DNA of 64,000 bases from Kitasatospora sp. A2-31 (GCF_022288725.1 NZ_JAKNTA010000005.1:81213-145212), one strand, 5' to 3'. Shown: positions 26,332 to 35,440, numbered from the stretch's first letter. Numbers and translations: made by a program. The notes: a model not told the origin generated them from the letters alone.

Positions 26332-27729
26332 ATGAAGTCCCATAAACGTGGCACGTCGAAGAGAAGGGCCGGCGCCCTGCTGCTGGCGGTGGTCCTGGGC
26401 ACCGGTGCGGTGGGAACGGTGGTGTCGGTCGCCTTCGCCGGTCAGCGCCAGTCGAGCTCGAAGTCGGCGTCCCCCCAGGTCGGCACCGTCGCCTGCGCCG
26501 ACGCCGGGGTGGCCCTGAACGAGGTGCCGGAATCCTCCCAGGAGGCGGTGGACAAGAACCTCGCCGACCTCGACGTCCAGGTGGCGGACGCGTTCAGCCG
26601 ACTGGCCGCGCCCGCTCCGGGCGACAACGAGAAGCGCGTCATGGACGATCTCGCCGGCAAGCGCGCGGAAACCCTGAAGAAGCTGTCGGACAGCGCCGGT
26701 CCGGACTCCGGTCTGCCGAAGGACCTCTCGGGCATGGCACGGTGCACGGTCCGGAACGACCTGGTGGTCCAGGACGCGGCCAAGGGGTTCAGCGCGGACG
26801 GCATGGGCGGCGCCGTCGCCGAGACCAAGGCCGCCGCGCAGGTGAAGTCCCTCTCCAAGAACAAGAACGGGTTCGTCGACATCCGGAACGTTTCCCCGAA
26901 CGTCTCCGCGCCCGCCAAGAAGGGGTCGGCCACCGGCTCCTTCACCTCCCGGTGCGGGCGCAACGAGAACCGCCACCTCAACCCCGACAACGTGATCGTC
27001 GCCCCCGGCGTGAGCAACGGCGCGCACCACATGCACGACTACGTGGGGAACGTGGCCACGGACGCGTTCTCCTCCAACGCCAAGCTCGCCGCGTCGGGCA
27101 CCACCTGCTCCAACGGCGACGGATCGGCGTACTACTGGCCCGTCCTGCGCGTCTTCGACGGCACCAACGAGAAGGACGCCAAGGCGCCCGGTGGCGGCAA
27201 GGACAAGAACGTGGGACGGATCCTGCAGCCGGCCGAGGCGAACATCACGTACACCTCGACCGTCGGGAACCAGGTCCAGCCGATGAAGCAGTTCCTGCGC
27301 ATCCTCACGGGCGACGCCAAGGCCTTCACCAACGGGCCGGCGAACGCCCACGCGTCCTGGAGCTGCACGGGCTTCGAGAACCGCCAGGTCGTCGACAAGT
27401 ACCCGATCTGCCCGAAGGGGAGCCGGGTCGTGCGGACGCTGAAGTTCCCGGACTGCTGGGACGGCAAGAACATCGACAGCGCCAACCACCGGACGCACAC
27501 CGCCTTCTCCAACGCTTCGGGCGCGTGCCCGAAGAACTTCAAGGTGATCCCCCAGCTGGTCGAGCGCGTCGCCTACGACGTGCCGGCCGGGGTCCGGTTC
27601 GCGGTCGACAGCTTCCCCGAGCAACTGCACAACCCGATCACCGATCACGGTGACTTCATCAACAACATGAGCAAGAACCTGCAGGACCAGATGGTCAGTT
27701 GCATCAACCAGGGGCGTCGCTGCGGGTGA
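26332..27729 (+). CDS. Secreted DUF1996 protein
   Basis: 465 residues from ATG 26332 (GAGGAG ten bases upstream). A signal peptide ends near VSVAFAGQ. After about 170 residues of helical prefix, the DUF1996 domain starts at FTSRCGRNENRHLNPDNVIV and contains the His-rich motif NGAHHMHDYVGN, then many paired cysteines and FPDCWDGKNIDSANHRTH. The family is found in secreted fungal and actinobacterial proteins; no activity is established that I know of. The His/Asp-rich motifs suggest metal binding or hydrolysis. It lies 71 bases after the DUF4142 gene on the same strand. Confidence 0.85.
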   Translation: MKSHKRGTSKRRAGALLLAVVLGTGAVGTVVSVAFAGQRQSSSKSASPQVGTVACADAGVALNEVPESSQEAVDKNLADLDVQVADAFSRLAAPAPGDNEKRVMDDLAGKRAETLKKLSDSAGPDSGLPKDLSGMARCTVRNDLVVQDAAKGFSADGMGGAVAETKAAAQVKSLSKNKNGFVDIRNVSPNVSAPAKKGSATGSFTSRCGRNENRHLNPDNVIVAPGVSNGAHHMHDYVGNVATDAFSSNAKLAASGTTCSNGDGSAYYWPVLRVFDGTNEKDAKAPGGGKDKNVGRILQPAEANITYTSTVGNQVQPMKQFLRILTGDAKAFTNGPANAHASWSCTGFENRQVVDKYPICPKGSRVVRTLKFPDCWDGKNIDSANHRTHTAFSNASGACPKNFKVIPQLVERVAYDVPAGVRFAVDSFPEQLHNPITDHGDFINNMSKNLQDQMVSCINQGRRCG

Positions 27730-27814
27730 CCCGCCCCTCCGGGGCCGGCCCGCGCCGGCCGGTCCCGGAACCAGGTTCGACAGCAGGTTCAGGACGAGGC
27801 CGGAGGGCTCAGCA

Positions 27815-28780
27815 ATGGTGAGAGGGCAGAGGCGGCGGTCGCGGCGGTTCGGCCCGGTGCCGCGGAACGCCGAGCGGCCCGGTCGGTCGCGCGCGGCGGC
27901 CGAGGGCGAACAGCCCGCGGAGGGCGGTCGCAAGCGGTTGGGTCCGTGGTCGTTCCTGCCGCTGTTGGCGGCGGGGCTGGCGGTGACGGCCGTCGTCGTG
28001 GACCCCAGACTGCAGGCGTTCCTGACGTTCGCCGTCGGTGTGCTGGCACTCGTGTCGTTCACCTCCGCGGTCCTGTGGGGCCTGGCGGCGACCGACCGGC
28101 TGGTCCTGAGCCCGTCGCACCGGCTCGTCGCGCAGGCCGTCCACCGGACGCTGGGCGTCGCGGGCGTCGTCTTCCTGGTCCTGCACGTCTGGATGAAACT
28201 GATCGTGGGACAGATCGGCGCTCTCGCGGCCTTCGTGCCGTTCGCCGACCCGGTCAAGCCGGTGGTCTTCGGACTGGGGACCGTCGCCGGGTACCTGTTC
28301 CCCGCGGTGGCGCTGGCCGGGGCGGCCCGGAGCAGGCTCGCCCGATCGGGTGACGCGCGCCGGTGGAGGGTCATCCACCTGTGCTCGTACCCGGCGTGGG
28401 GAGCGGGCCTGGTCCACGGCCTGCAGTCGGGCCGGGTCGCGGCCCCCTGGGTGGTCGTGCTGTACGGCGTGGCCGTCCTGGGCGTGGCAGGCGCGCTCAC
28501 GGTCCGGCTGCTCCTCCAGGACCGTTCCGGCCCGCGCCAGGCCCCCGTACGGCCGCTCCCGCCGGACGCCGGTGGGGCCTCCGAGGCCACCACCCAGCGC
28601 CTGCCGGTGGTCGGGGGGCAGACCGCGGCGGCCGAGCCGGGCCTGGCCGTGGGCCGGGGCTTCGCAGCCGGGCCGGGCCTGGCCGGAGCCGGCGTCGGAC
28701 TCGGGGTCGGAGTCGGGGTGGGAGCCGGCATCGGTGCCGGTGCCGGTGCCGGAGTCGGACGTCGGCGGCAGGGCGCGTGA
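27815..28780 (+). CDS. Ferric-reductase-like cytochrome b membrane protein
   Basis: 321 residues. Six membrane helices lie between about residues 45 and 230. Histidines pair in the pattern of heme-binding ferric-reductase-like proteins: QAVHRTLGVAG and FLVLHVWMK in one helix pair, VIHLCSYP and GLVHGLQS in another. The C-terminus is disordered and ends in a Gly/Val/Ala repeat. ATG 27815 follows GGAGGG. The stop overlaps the GTG of the NuoF-like gene by four bases (GTGA), so the two are translationally coupled and probably form one electron-transfer unit passing electrons from the cytosol across the membrane. Confidence 0.8.
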   Translation: MVRGQRRRSRRFGPVPRNAERPGRSRAAAEGEQPAEGGRKRLGPWSFLPLLAAGLAVTAVVVDPRLQAFLTFAVGVLALVSFTSAVLWGLAATDRLVLSPSHRLVAQAVHRTLGVAGVVFLVLHVWMKLIVGQIGALAAFVPFADPVKPVVFGLGTVAGYLFPAVALAGAARSRLARSGDARRWRVIHLCSYPAWGAGLVHGLQSGRVAAPWVVVLYGVAVLGVAGALTVRLLLQDRSGPRQAPVRPLPPDAGGASEATTQRLPVVGGQTAAAEPGLAVGRGFAAGPGLAGAGVGLGVGVGVGAGIGAGAGAGVGRRRQGA

Positions 28781-30219
28781 GCGGCTACCCCCCACCCGTC
28801 CTCTGGTTCGGACGGCCGGTCCTGTTCGCCGGCCTGGAGAGCCTGTACCGGGTCGACTACCGCTCGCACCTCCTGGTCCACGGCCAGCTGCCGGCGCTGG
28901 GCGCGGAGGAGTTGGCCGAGCTGGCCGAGAACGTGGACCTGCGCGGCCGCGGAGGTGCCGGATTCCCCTTCGCCCGGAAGATCAGGGCGGTCGTCAAATC
29001 GGCCGCCCGGCGCCGCACCACGCCGGTCGTGGTCGTCAACGGAACGGAAGGAGAACCGAGTTGCCTGAAGGACACCACGCTGATCCTGCGCGCCCCGCAC
29101 CTCGTGGTGGACGGTGCGCTGATCGCGGCCACCGCGCTGGGCGCGGAGCGGGTGGCGATCGGCGTCACCAGGGCCGACACCGAGGAGTCGCTGCGCCAGG
29201 CCCTCGCCGAACGGAGGTCGGTGAAGCCGCCGGTGGAGGTGGTACGCCTGCCCGAGCGGTTCGTGACGGGGGAGGGGAGCTCCCTCGCCCGCGGCATCAC
29301 CAACGGGATCGCCCTGCCCCGGGGAGGCGGCGTGCGCACCAGCGACAGCGGTGTCGGGGGAGCCCCCACGCTGCTGTCCAACGCCGAGACGTACGCCCAG
29401 CTCGCCGTGGCCGCCCGCTGGGGTGCGCTGGCCTACCGGGAGAACGGCCTCCCCGACGAACCCGGCACCGTCCTGCTCACCATCGCCGGCTCGACCGTGG
29501 TGGAGACCCCCACCGGGGTGCCGCTGGAGACCGTCCTGGCGGCGTGCGAGCTGGACATCGGACAGGGCGTGCTGGTCGGCGGGTACCACGGGAAGTGGCT
29601 GACGCCCGACGCGGCCCGCCAGGCGGTGATCTCCCGCCAGTCCTTCCAGCGCCTCGGAGGGGCGCTGGGTGCCGGGGCGATCCTGCCGCTGCCGGAGACG
29701 ACCTGCCCGCTGTGGGAGGTCGTCCGGATCTCCCGCTGGATGGCGGACGAGACGGCCGGCCAGTGCGGTCCCTGCTACCTGGGGCTGCCCGATCTGACCT
29801 CGGCCCTGGAGGACCTGGTCCGCGGCGGCGGGCAGCGCGCGCTCGACCGGGTGCAGGCCGGCATGCGGGCGGTCACCGGACGGGGGGCGTGCAGCCACCC
29901 CGACGCCGCCGCCCGGTTCGTGGCCTCGTCCCTGGCCGTGTTCGACGACGACCTGGTCGCGCACTCGTACCAGGGCGGCTGCGGTCGGCCGTCGCAGGAC
30001 GTCCTGCCGCTGCCGGAGGTGGAGAGTGCCGGCTCCATCGTCGTCGACTGGACGCTCTGCGAGGCGCACGGCCTGTGCACCGGCGTCCTGCCCGACGTCA
30101 TCCGGCTGGGGCCGGACGGGTTCCCCGCCGCCGCCGTGATGCCCGTACCCGCGAGGCTGCTCTCCCAGGCGGCGCGCGCCGTCGACCGGTGTCCCGCGCT
30201 CGCGCTGCGGATGCAGTGA
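28777..30219 (+). CDS. NuoF-like flavoprotein with C-terminal ferredoxin domain
   Basis: 480 residues. FMN/NADH-site motifs of the complex I 51-kDa subunit are clear: RGRGGAGFPFARKI (about residue 58) and VNGTEGEPSCLKD (about residue 88), then the SLBB-like region and a 4Fe-4S segment (GQCGPCYLGL ... CSHP). A short ferredoxin is appended (about residues 415-480): DWTLCEAHGLC and RCPALAL, a spacing suiting a 3Fe-4S or 4Fe-4S cluster. It could oxidise NAD(P)H and hand electrons through the ferredoxin to the coupled cytochrome b. GTG 28777 is the only start giving the family N-terminus. Confidence 0.85.
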   Translation: MSGYPPPVLWFGRPVLFAGLESLYRVDYRSHLLVHGQLPALGAEELAELAENVDLRGRGGAGFPFARKIRAVVKSAARRRTTPVVVVNGTEGEPSCLKDTTLILRAPHLVVDGALIAATALGAERVAIGVTRADTEESLRQALAERRSVKPPVEVVRLPERFVTGEGSSLARGITNGIALPRGGGVRTSDSGVGGAPTLLSNAETYAQLAVAARWGALAYRENGLPDEPGTVLLTIAGSTVVETPTGVPLETVLAACELDIGQGVLVGGYHGKWLTPDAARQAVISRQSFQRLGGALGAGAILPLPETTCPLWEVVRISRWMADETAGQCGPCYLGLPDLTSALEDLVRGGGQRALDRVQAGMRAVTGRGACSHPDAAARFVASSLAVFDDDLVAHSYQGGCGRPSQDVLPLPEVESAGSIVVDWTLCEAHGLCTGVLPDVIRLGPDGFPAAAVMPVPARLLSQAARAVDRCPALALRMQ

Positions 30220-30401
30220 GGCCGCCACGGCGGTGCCCGTGTCGCTCGTCGGAGCGGCGGACCGATCGAGAGGTTCCGGAGGGCTATCGACCCTGACATC
30301 CGCGTCCCGTGTCCGGTGCCCGGCGCTCGCCGCCGGACCGGATCACCGGGGACGCACAGATCCACGGAAGGCCAGATTCCACCGATGGAAAGGCAAGGAA
30401 C

Positions 30402-31484
30402 ATGTTGACGAAGCGATACGGACTGGCCGGGCTCTGTGTCCTGTTGGTCGGGCTCGTGGTGATGGCCCTGTGGGGCAGCATGAGCAGCAGCGCCAAGACG
30501 CCGTCCGGCTCCGGCCAGCTGGTCGGAGCGCAGGACGCCGCGCCGGCCGGTGGCGGGTCCTACGGCTCGTACGGCTCCTACGGGAGCTCCGGTGGATCGC
30601 CGTCCGCCGGTGCGTCGGCGGGTGCGGGTGCATCGGCGGGTGCCTCGGCGGGCTCGTCGGCCGGTGCTTCGGCGGGCGAGGGCAAGGCCGGGGGAGCGCT
30701 GACCGTGCGCACCGACGCCAAGCTCGGCATGGTGGTCACCGACAGTGAGGGCTTCACCCTCTACCGGTTCGACAAGGACATGGCCAAGCCCCCGATGTCC
30801 AACTGCAACGACGGCTGCGCCAAGACCTGGCCGCCGGTCGCCAAGGAGGGCTCGACCGCGGGGACCGGGATCGAGGCGGGCATGCTCGGCGAGGTCACCC
30901 GGGCCGACGGGACGAAGCAGCTCACGCTGGGCGGCTGGCCGGTCTACCGCTACGCGCAGGACTCCGCGGCCGGTGACACCAAGGGCCAGGGCGTCGGCGG
31001 CGTCTGGTTCGCCCTGGCGCCCGACGGCAAGAAGGCGGCCGCCGCGGCCGCCGGTGCGTCGGCCTACCCGTCGGAGACGGCCGGCGCGGCGTCGAAGCCC
31101 CAGCCGGCCCAGCCGGCCCCGGGCGGGGCCCAGGTCTCCGTGACCACCAACGCGCAGCTCGGCCAGATCGTCGTGGACGCGCAGGGCATGACGCTGTACC
31201 AGTACGCTAAGGACCCGTCCTGGCCGATGAAGTCCATGTGCGAGGGCCAGTGCGCGATGACCTGGAAGCCGGCGCCGGCCGTCGACCCGAGCCAGGTCAA
31301 GGGCGTGGACCCGAAGCTGATCGGCAAGATGCAGCGCAGCGACGGCAGCTGGCAGCTGTCCATCAACTGCAAGCCCGTCTACACCTTCGCGGGCGACAAG
31401 GCCCCCGGTGACGCCAACGGGAACGGCAAGGACAACCTGTGGTCGGCCGTGAACCCCGCCGGGAAGCCGGTGACCGGTAAGTGA
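30402..31484 (+). CDS. Two-repeat SCO0930/COG4315-type exported protein
   Basis: 360 residues from ATG 30402 (AAGGAA upstream). A hydrophobic N-terminal helix is followed by a Ser/Gly/Ala-rich stalk with GSYGS and SAGA repeats. Two copies of the COG4315 domain follow: LGMVVTDSEGFTLYRFDKD ... CNDGCAKTWPPV, and LGQIVVDAQGMTLYQYAKD ... CEGQCAMTWKPA. The CxxxC pairs and the conserved YRF/YQY are typical. I see no proper lipobox, so the N-terminal helix probably anchors it. In other bacteria such domains sit beside cytochromes and redox proteins, matching this operon. Confidence 0.8.
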   Translation: MLTKRYGLAGLCVLLVGLVVMALWGSMSSSAKTPSGSGQLVGAQDAAPAGGGSYGSYGSYGSSGGSPSAGASAGAGASAGASAGSSAGASAGEGKAGGALTVRTDAKLGMVVTDSEGFTLYRFDKDMAKPPMSNCNDGCAKTWPPVAKEGSTAGTGIEAGMLGEVTRADGTKQLTLGGWPVYRYAQDSAAGDTKGQGVGGVWFALAPDGKKAAAAAAGASAYPSETAGAASKPQPAQPAPGGAQVSVTTNAQLGQIVVDAQGMTLYQYAKDPSWPMKSMCEGQCAMTWKPAPAVDPSQVKGVDPKLIGKMQRSDGSWQLSINCKPVYTFAGDKAPGDANGNGKDNLWSAVNPAGKPVTGK

Positions 31485-32107
31485 TGCCCTGGGACTCCAC
31501 CGTGGCGCCCGTCCGGCCGCGGCAGAAGGCACGCCGCCGGCTCCAGTGGCTCGGGATGACCGTCCTGCTCGCCCTGGGTGTCATCGAACTGATGGGTGGG
31601 ACCGGCGGGTTGTTCGCTCTGCCACGCGCATCGGCCGGCGTCGGCGGCGCCTCGGTGGAGGACCTGGCCAAGCGGATCGGCTGTACGGCGGACATCACCG
31701 CCGACACGGCGGACCTCCGCCAGGGGCTCTGCAGCCTCGGGGAGGACGAGGTGTGGATCGCCACCTTCCCGACCACCGGGGCCCAGACGGTCTGGACGTC
31801 GGGGGCCGAGGAGTACGGCGGGTCGTACCTGGTGGGTGACCGGTGGGTGGTCGTCCTGTCGGACACCACCGCGGACTTCCTGCACCAGAAGCTGGGCGGG
31901 GTGGTCACGAACGGCACCGACCACGCCGGGCACGCCGACCAGGGCGACCGGAGCGGTCACGGTGACCACGGTGACCACGCCGACGAGGGCGGCCGCGGCG
32001 ACCACGGCACAGGGGAAGGTGCCGGTGACGGGGCCGGCGAGGGCGCCGGTGCGGACCACGGCTCCGGTGCCGACCAGGACGGGCGCGGTCCGTCCGGTCT
32101 CGGCTGA
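31484..32107 (+). CDS. Membrane-anchored protein with His/Gly/Asp-rich tail
   Basis: 207 residues from ATG 31484, which shares a base with the previous stop (TGATG); GTG 31481 is an equally possible start. A membrane helix (about 25-45) precedes a small domain with two cysteines (RIGCTADITADTADLRQGLC) and a WVVVLSDTT segment. The tail (about 140-207) is dense in His, Asp and Gly, a likely metal-binding region. No family is recognised. Tight coupling to the two-repeat protein suggests they act together outside the membrane. It is the last gene before a 30-bp hairpin. Confidence 0.7.
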   Translation: MPWDSTVAPVRPRQKARRRLQWLGMTVLLALGVIELMGGTGGLFALPRASAGVGGASVEDLAKRIGCTADITADTADLRQGLCSLGEDEVWIATFPTTGAQTVWTSGAEEYGGSYLVGDRWVVVLSDTTADFLHQKLGGVVTNGTDHAGHADQGDRSGHGDHGDHADEGGRGDHGTGEGAGDGAGEGAGADHGSGADQDGRGPSGLG

Positions 32108-32130
32108 CCTCGGCGATCGACCGATCGGGC

Positions 32131-32191
32131 GGTGGCGATGCCACGCAGACTCCCCGGGCCAGGCCCGGGGAGTCTGCGTGGCATCGCCACC
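32131..32191 (+). terminator. Perfect 30-bp hairpin ending the redox gene set
   Basis: Bases 32131-32160 and 32162-32191 are exact reverse complements about a single central A. It begins 23 bases past the stop at 32107. This is the longest perfect inverted repeat I noticed in the window. Confidence 0.85.
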
Positions 32192-33628
32192 GCCGTCGTG
32201 GTCCGGGGCTCCGGGCCGGTGGTGAGGAGGTGAACGGCGATGATTCCCACGAGGAGCAGGGCGGGGTCGGGTCGCGAGGGCGGGGCGCCGTCGACGGGCG
32301 GCCGCGGGCCCGGACGTCCACGCCGGAGGCCGGCCGGCGTGCCGGCACCGCCGGGTGGACCGTCGGGCCCGGGGTGGCGGCGTGGGGGACGTCGGTGGCG
32401 GTGGCGGGGGCGGGCCCAGGGGTAGGGGTGTAGCAAGGGCGTTGGGGGCGTAGGAGTGGGCGGGGAGCGGGCCAGGCCCGGGGAGGCCCGCGTCGCCCGG
32501 GCGCCGGTGGGGAGAGCGTGACGTACCGCCGGCCGACCGGGCGGCAGCGCCCCAGGCGCCCGGCCCGGCCCGTACCGGGGGTCTTGGCACGGTCCTCGGG
32601 CGCCGACGTCGGGCGCTTCGGGGGCCTCCGCCCCGCCCGGGGGCCGGAAGACGCGGAGGCCCTGCGACAGGCCCCCGGCGGGCGCTGTACGGCCGGCGTC
32701 GGTCCGGTCGTCCGCCGGACCCGCACCGACCGCCGGGCGTCCCTCCGGTCGCCCGGGGCGGCCGCGCCGTCCGCATGTCGGGAGGCGCTTCCCCGTGCAC
32801 CGCCCGCGCAGTGCCGGCAACCCGTCGCCCAACCCGTCGCCCAACCCGTCGCCGGCAACCCGTCGCCGGCAACCCGTCCGGCGGTCCGGTCCGCGTGGTC
32901 ATGGCGCCCGGCGCCCCAGTTTCTTTGGCACGGGCGGGAGTTACCGCCCGGTTTCCCCGTCGGCCTCCGCTGCGCCGGCCACGCCGCCGTGCGCGCCGTG
33001 CGCATGCGCGCGCACGATGCGTCGACCACCGCGGGCCGAACGCGGCGTCGTGGGGTGCGTCCGGCGGCGCGACACCTCCCGATGACGTGTACCCGCTCGT
33101 CCGTCACGGCGCCATCGGTTGCATCACGCTACGGATTCGGAACATGCCAAACCCGAATTGGCATTTCTGTTACGCACCGGACTTCGCCCGCGGGCCGGGG
33201 CTGGTGGGACCGGTGGGGTCTGCGCAGACACGGGCCGCCGGGCGGCCCGGCCCCCGCGGACACCGCTCGGCGGGCGTCGCCCGCTATTCGGTTTGGGAAT
33301 GGGCGGGCGGGCGGCGGGCACGGAGACGATTGCCGGAACGCCGTCCGGCTGGTGTGCTGTGGACCACCCTCCCCCGCCTCCCCGACGGCGCGGCAGCCGT
33401 CCGTCACCGGTGTCGCCGACCCGGGCAGGCCGAGGGCATCGACATCGTCACGTCCCCCGCGACCGGGCGCCCCCGCGCCAGGCCGCCCAAGAGCCGCCAG
33501 GTGCAGTGCCGCGCCTGACCCGCTCGCCGACAACCGAGCCCCGATCTCCCCCGGCCCCGTGAGGCCGCCGTACCCCCCGGTGCGCGCGACCGTCCCACCA
33601 CGGGGCAACCAGACCTGAGGAGAACACC
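32192..33628. other. 1.4-kb gap without a supportable gene
   Basis: Open frames exist on both strands, but their products are almost entirely Arg/Pro/Gly/Ala with no motif. A short frame from ATG 32240 (61 codons) follows GAGGAGG and is the best candidate, but its product is Arg/Gly-rich and unconvincing. A tandem repeat sits at 32814-32879. The sequence around 33,110-33,180 is relatively A+T-rich and may hold the promoter of the sigma-factor gene. Confidence 0.5.
32814..32879. repeat. Tandem repeat of a CAACCCGTCGCC unit
   Basis: Five imperfect 12-15-base copies of (GG)CAACCCGTCGCC follow each other. No function is evident. Confidence 0.7.
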
Positions 33629-34471
33629 TTGACCGTGCGTTCCGACGACTACGGACTGGGTCTGAGCACCTTGAGCGACATCGAGCTCTCCGCGGTCCTT
33701 CCCGCCGCGACCGCCAGCGACACCTCCCGTGTCGGAGCCGTGATGGCCGAGGTCTTCACCCGCCACCACGGCGCGGTGCTGGCCTACGCACGCGGCTACT
33801 GCCGCGACCCGCAGACCGCCCAGGACCTCGCCGCCGAGGCCTACGCCCGCACCTACGTCTCGGTGTCCCGCGGCCACGGACCGCGCCACGCCTGGCGCCC
33901 GTACCTGATGGCCTGCGTCCGCCGCACCGCGATGGAGTGGAGTAGGCACTTCACCCGGCGGGTGCTGCTGCCGGAGGACTTCGAGACCTGGGTCGAGCAC
34001 CTCGCCGGCGACGCGGAGACCGAGGCCGCGCTGCTCGCGACCGAGGAGACCGCCCTGGTCGCCAAGGCCTACCGCTCCCTGCCCGAGAGGTGGCAGGTGC
34101 TCCTCTGGCTCACCGTGGTGGAGGGCGAGCCGGCGGCCGCCGTCGCGCAGCGGATGGGGATGACGCCGAGCGGCGTGCGCTCCCTCGCCGCGCGGGCCCG
34201 GGAGGGGCTGCGCGAGGCCTACCTGCGCGAGGACGTGGACGAGGGCGCCGAGCCGGAGTGCCGCTACTTCACCGCCCGGCTGGCCGAAGCCATCCGGCGC
34301 CCCGGCCGGCGGCGCGGCCCCGAACTGGCCCGGCACCTGGAGAACTGCGAGGGCTGCGCCCGGGTGGCCGGGGAGGTCGAGCGCGCCAACCACCTTGCGG
34401 TGGCGGCGGCTTCGACCGCTCCGGGCCCGGAGGCCGCACGCCGCCGCCGCCTCTCCGCCCGCCGGCGGTGA
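33629..34471 (+). CDS. ECF RNA polymerase sigma factor with C-terminal zinc-finger-like segment
   Basis: 280 residues from TTG 33629, with AGGAG seven bases upstream. Region 2 is near residues 35-100 (YCRDPQTAQDLAAEAYARTY). Region 4 is near 140-190, with a full helix-turn-helix (LPERWQVLLWLTVVEG, AVAQRMGMTPSGVRSLAARA). Unlike most ECF factors it continues to a CxxC zinc-finger-like motif (RHLENCEGCARV near residue 240) usually found in anti-sigma factors, suggesting built-in control. No separate anti-sigma gene is adjacent. Promoters it might control in the window cannot be identified by eye. Confidence 0.85.
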   Translation: MTVRSDDYGLGLSTLSDIELSAVLPAATASDTSRVGAVMAEVFTRHHGAVLAYARGYCRDPQTAQDLAAEAYARTYVSVSRGHGPRHAWRPYLMACVRRTAMEWSRHFTRRVLLPEDFETWVEHLAGDAETEAALLATEETALVAKAYRSLPERWQVLLWLTVVEGEPAAAVAQRMGMTPSGVRSLAARAREGLREAYLREDVDEGAEPECRYFTARLAEAIRRPGRRRGPELARHLENCEGCARVAGEVERANHLAVAAASTAPGPEAARRRRLSARRR

Positions 34472-34837
34472 GGCGGCGTCCGCGACCCGCGCCCGTCCGC
34501 GTGCTGCGGCAGGGCGTCGCCGTCCACCGCACGCGCCGTCCTCCCGGGCCGCCGGAGTGCGGCGTTCCGGGAGGAACGTTCCGGGCGGACGGTCCCCGCG
34601 AAGCGGGGGCGCCGGCTCCCCTCCGCACCGTCCCGGCGGACGCCGAGACGCTGCTCGCCGCCACCCGCACCGCCGCCGAGGCGGCCGAAGTCCCGGTCAG
34701 CAGTGCCTGCCGGGAGCGGGGAGTCGGCGAGCAGGTCGGGGCGGAACGGGTTCGCACGGCGGTGTCGGAGCGGGGATTGCCCGGTGCCGCGCGATCGTCG
34801 GTGCGCGGCACCGGGCATTCTCGTCAGCCCCGGAACG
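34472..34837. other. Convergent intergenic region
   Basis: 366 bases between the convergent sigma-factor and tendamistat-like genes. I see no gene; it includes the hairpin at 34778-34817, which can serve both transcripts. Confidence 0.5.
34778..34817. terminator. 15-bp bidirectional hairpin
   Basis: Bases 34778-34792 and 34803-34817 are exact reverse complements with a 10-base loop. It lies 20 bases past the stop of the minus-strand secreted-protein gene. Confidence 0.75.
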
Positions 34838-35143
34838 TCAGCAGCTGATCAGGCCCTTGAAGTGCCCGATCTGGGCGAACAGCCGACTGTAGGCCGTCTG
34901 GCCGGGCTGGATCGTGTAACAGGTCGGGTCGGTGCGGTCCGTGTAGACGACCTGGACCCGCTGCTGGGTGCTGCAGTTGTTGGTGACGTCCACCCAGACG
35001 GTGACCAGGAACTTCTCCTGGGCCACAACGCAGCTGGGAACAGTCGTGGTCGTGGTCGTCGCCGCGCTGGCGACCCCCTGGCCGGCCGCCATCAGGGCCA
35101 GTCCGCCCATGGCCACACCCGCGGCACTCATGAATCGGCGCAT
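34838..35143 (-). CDS. Secreted tendamistat-like (alpha-amylase-inhibitor fold) small protein
   Basis: 101 residues with a signal peptide ending GVASA. The mature part of about 73 residues has four cysteines in the tendamistat spacing (PSCV ... NNCS ... TCYT ... LISC), plus the family's VxVVYxDxTxxxCYxxxPGQ and IGHxKxL-like end. The WRY triad that blocks the amylase active site in tendamistat is absent; the corresponding stretch reads EKFLVTVWV. The fold is therefore likely kept but the target changed or inhibition lost. ATG 35143 follows GAGAGGAG. It stands alone next to the PKS cluster border. Confidence 0.7.
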   Translation of the reverse strand: MRRFMSAAGVAMGGLALMAAGQGVASAATTTTTTVPSCVVAQEKFLVTVWVDVTNNCSTQQRVQVVYTDRTDPTCYTIQPGQTAYSRLFAQIGHFKGLISC

Positions 35144-35440
35144 CGTTGGCGCTCCTCTCGGTCATCGGATATCCGCGGCAACTCCGCCCGGTCGCCGTGC
35201 TGTTCATTGAACGTCGGGATCCGGTGACGCGAGGTGTGCGCCGAATAATCTGACATGTTCCTGCACGGATCGTTTGTCATTGGTGATTCCCCTGCCCGGT
35301 AGGGGTGTTCATGGTGGCGGCGGGGTCGGGGCGGACTGTCCGCGAGTCGCGTGGGTGGGGACCGGAATAGATGACGGTTAGTCATGACGGCGCGATCGCG
35401 GCAGAATCACGCGCACGAGTTCTGCAGATCCGCCGTGCCG

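Noticed and set aside
26257..30228. Open frame of about 1,320 codons on the minus strand
   Set aside because: It lies opposite four well-supported plus-strand genes (DUF4142 end, DUF1996, cytochrome b, NuoF-like) and has no recognisable domain.
32518..33618. Open frame of 366 codons in the gap before the sigma factor
   Set aside because: Product is Arg/Pro/Ala-rich, includes the tandem repeat in translation, lacks motifs and has no ribosome site.
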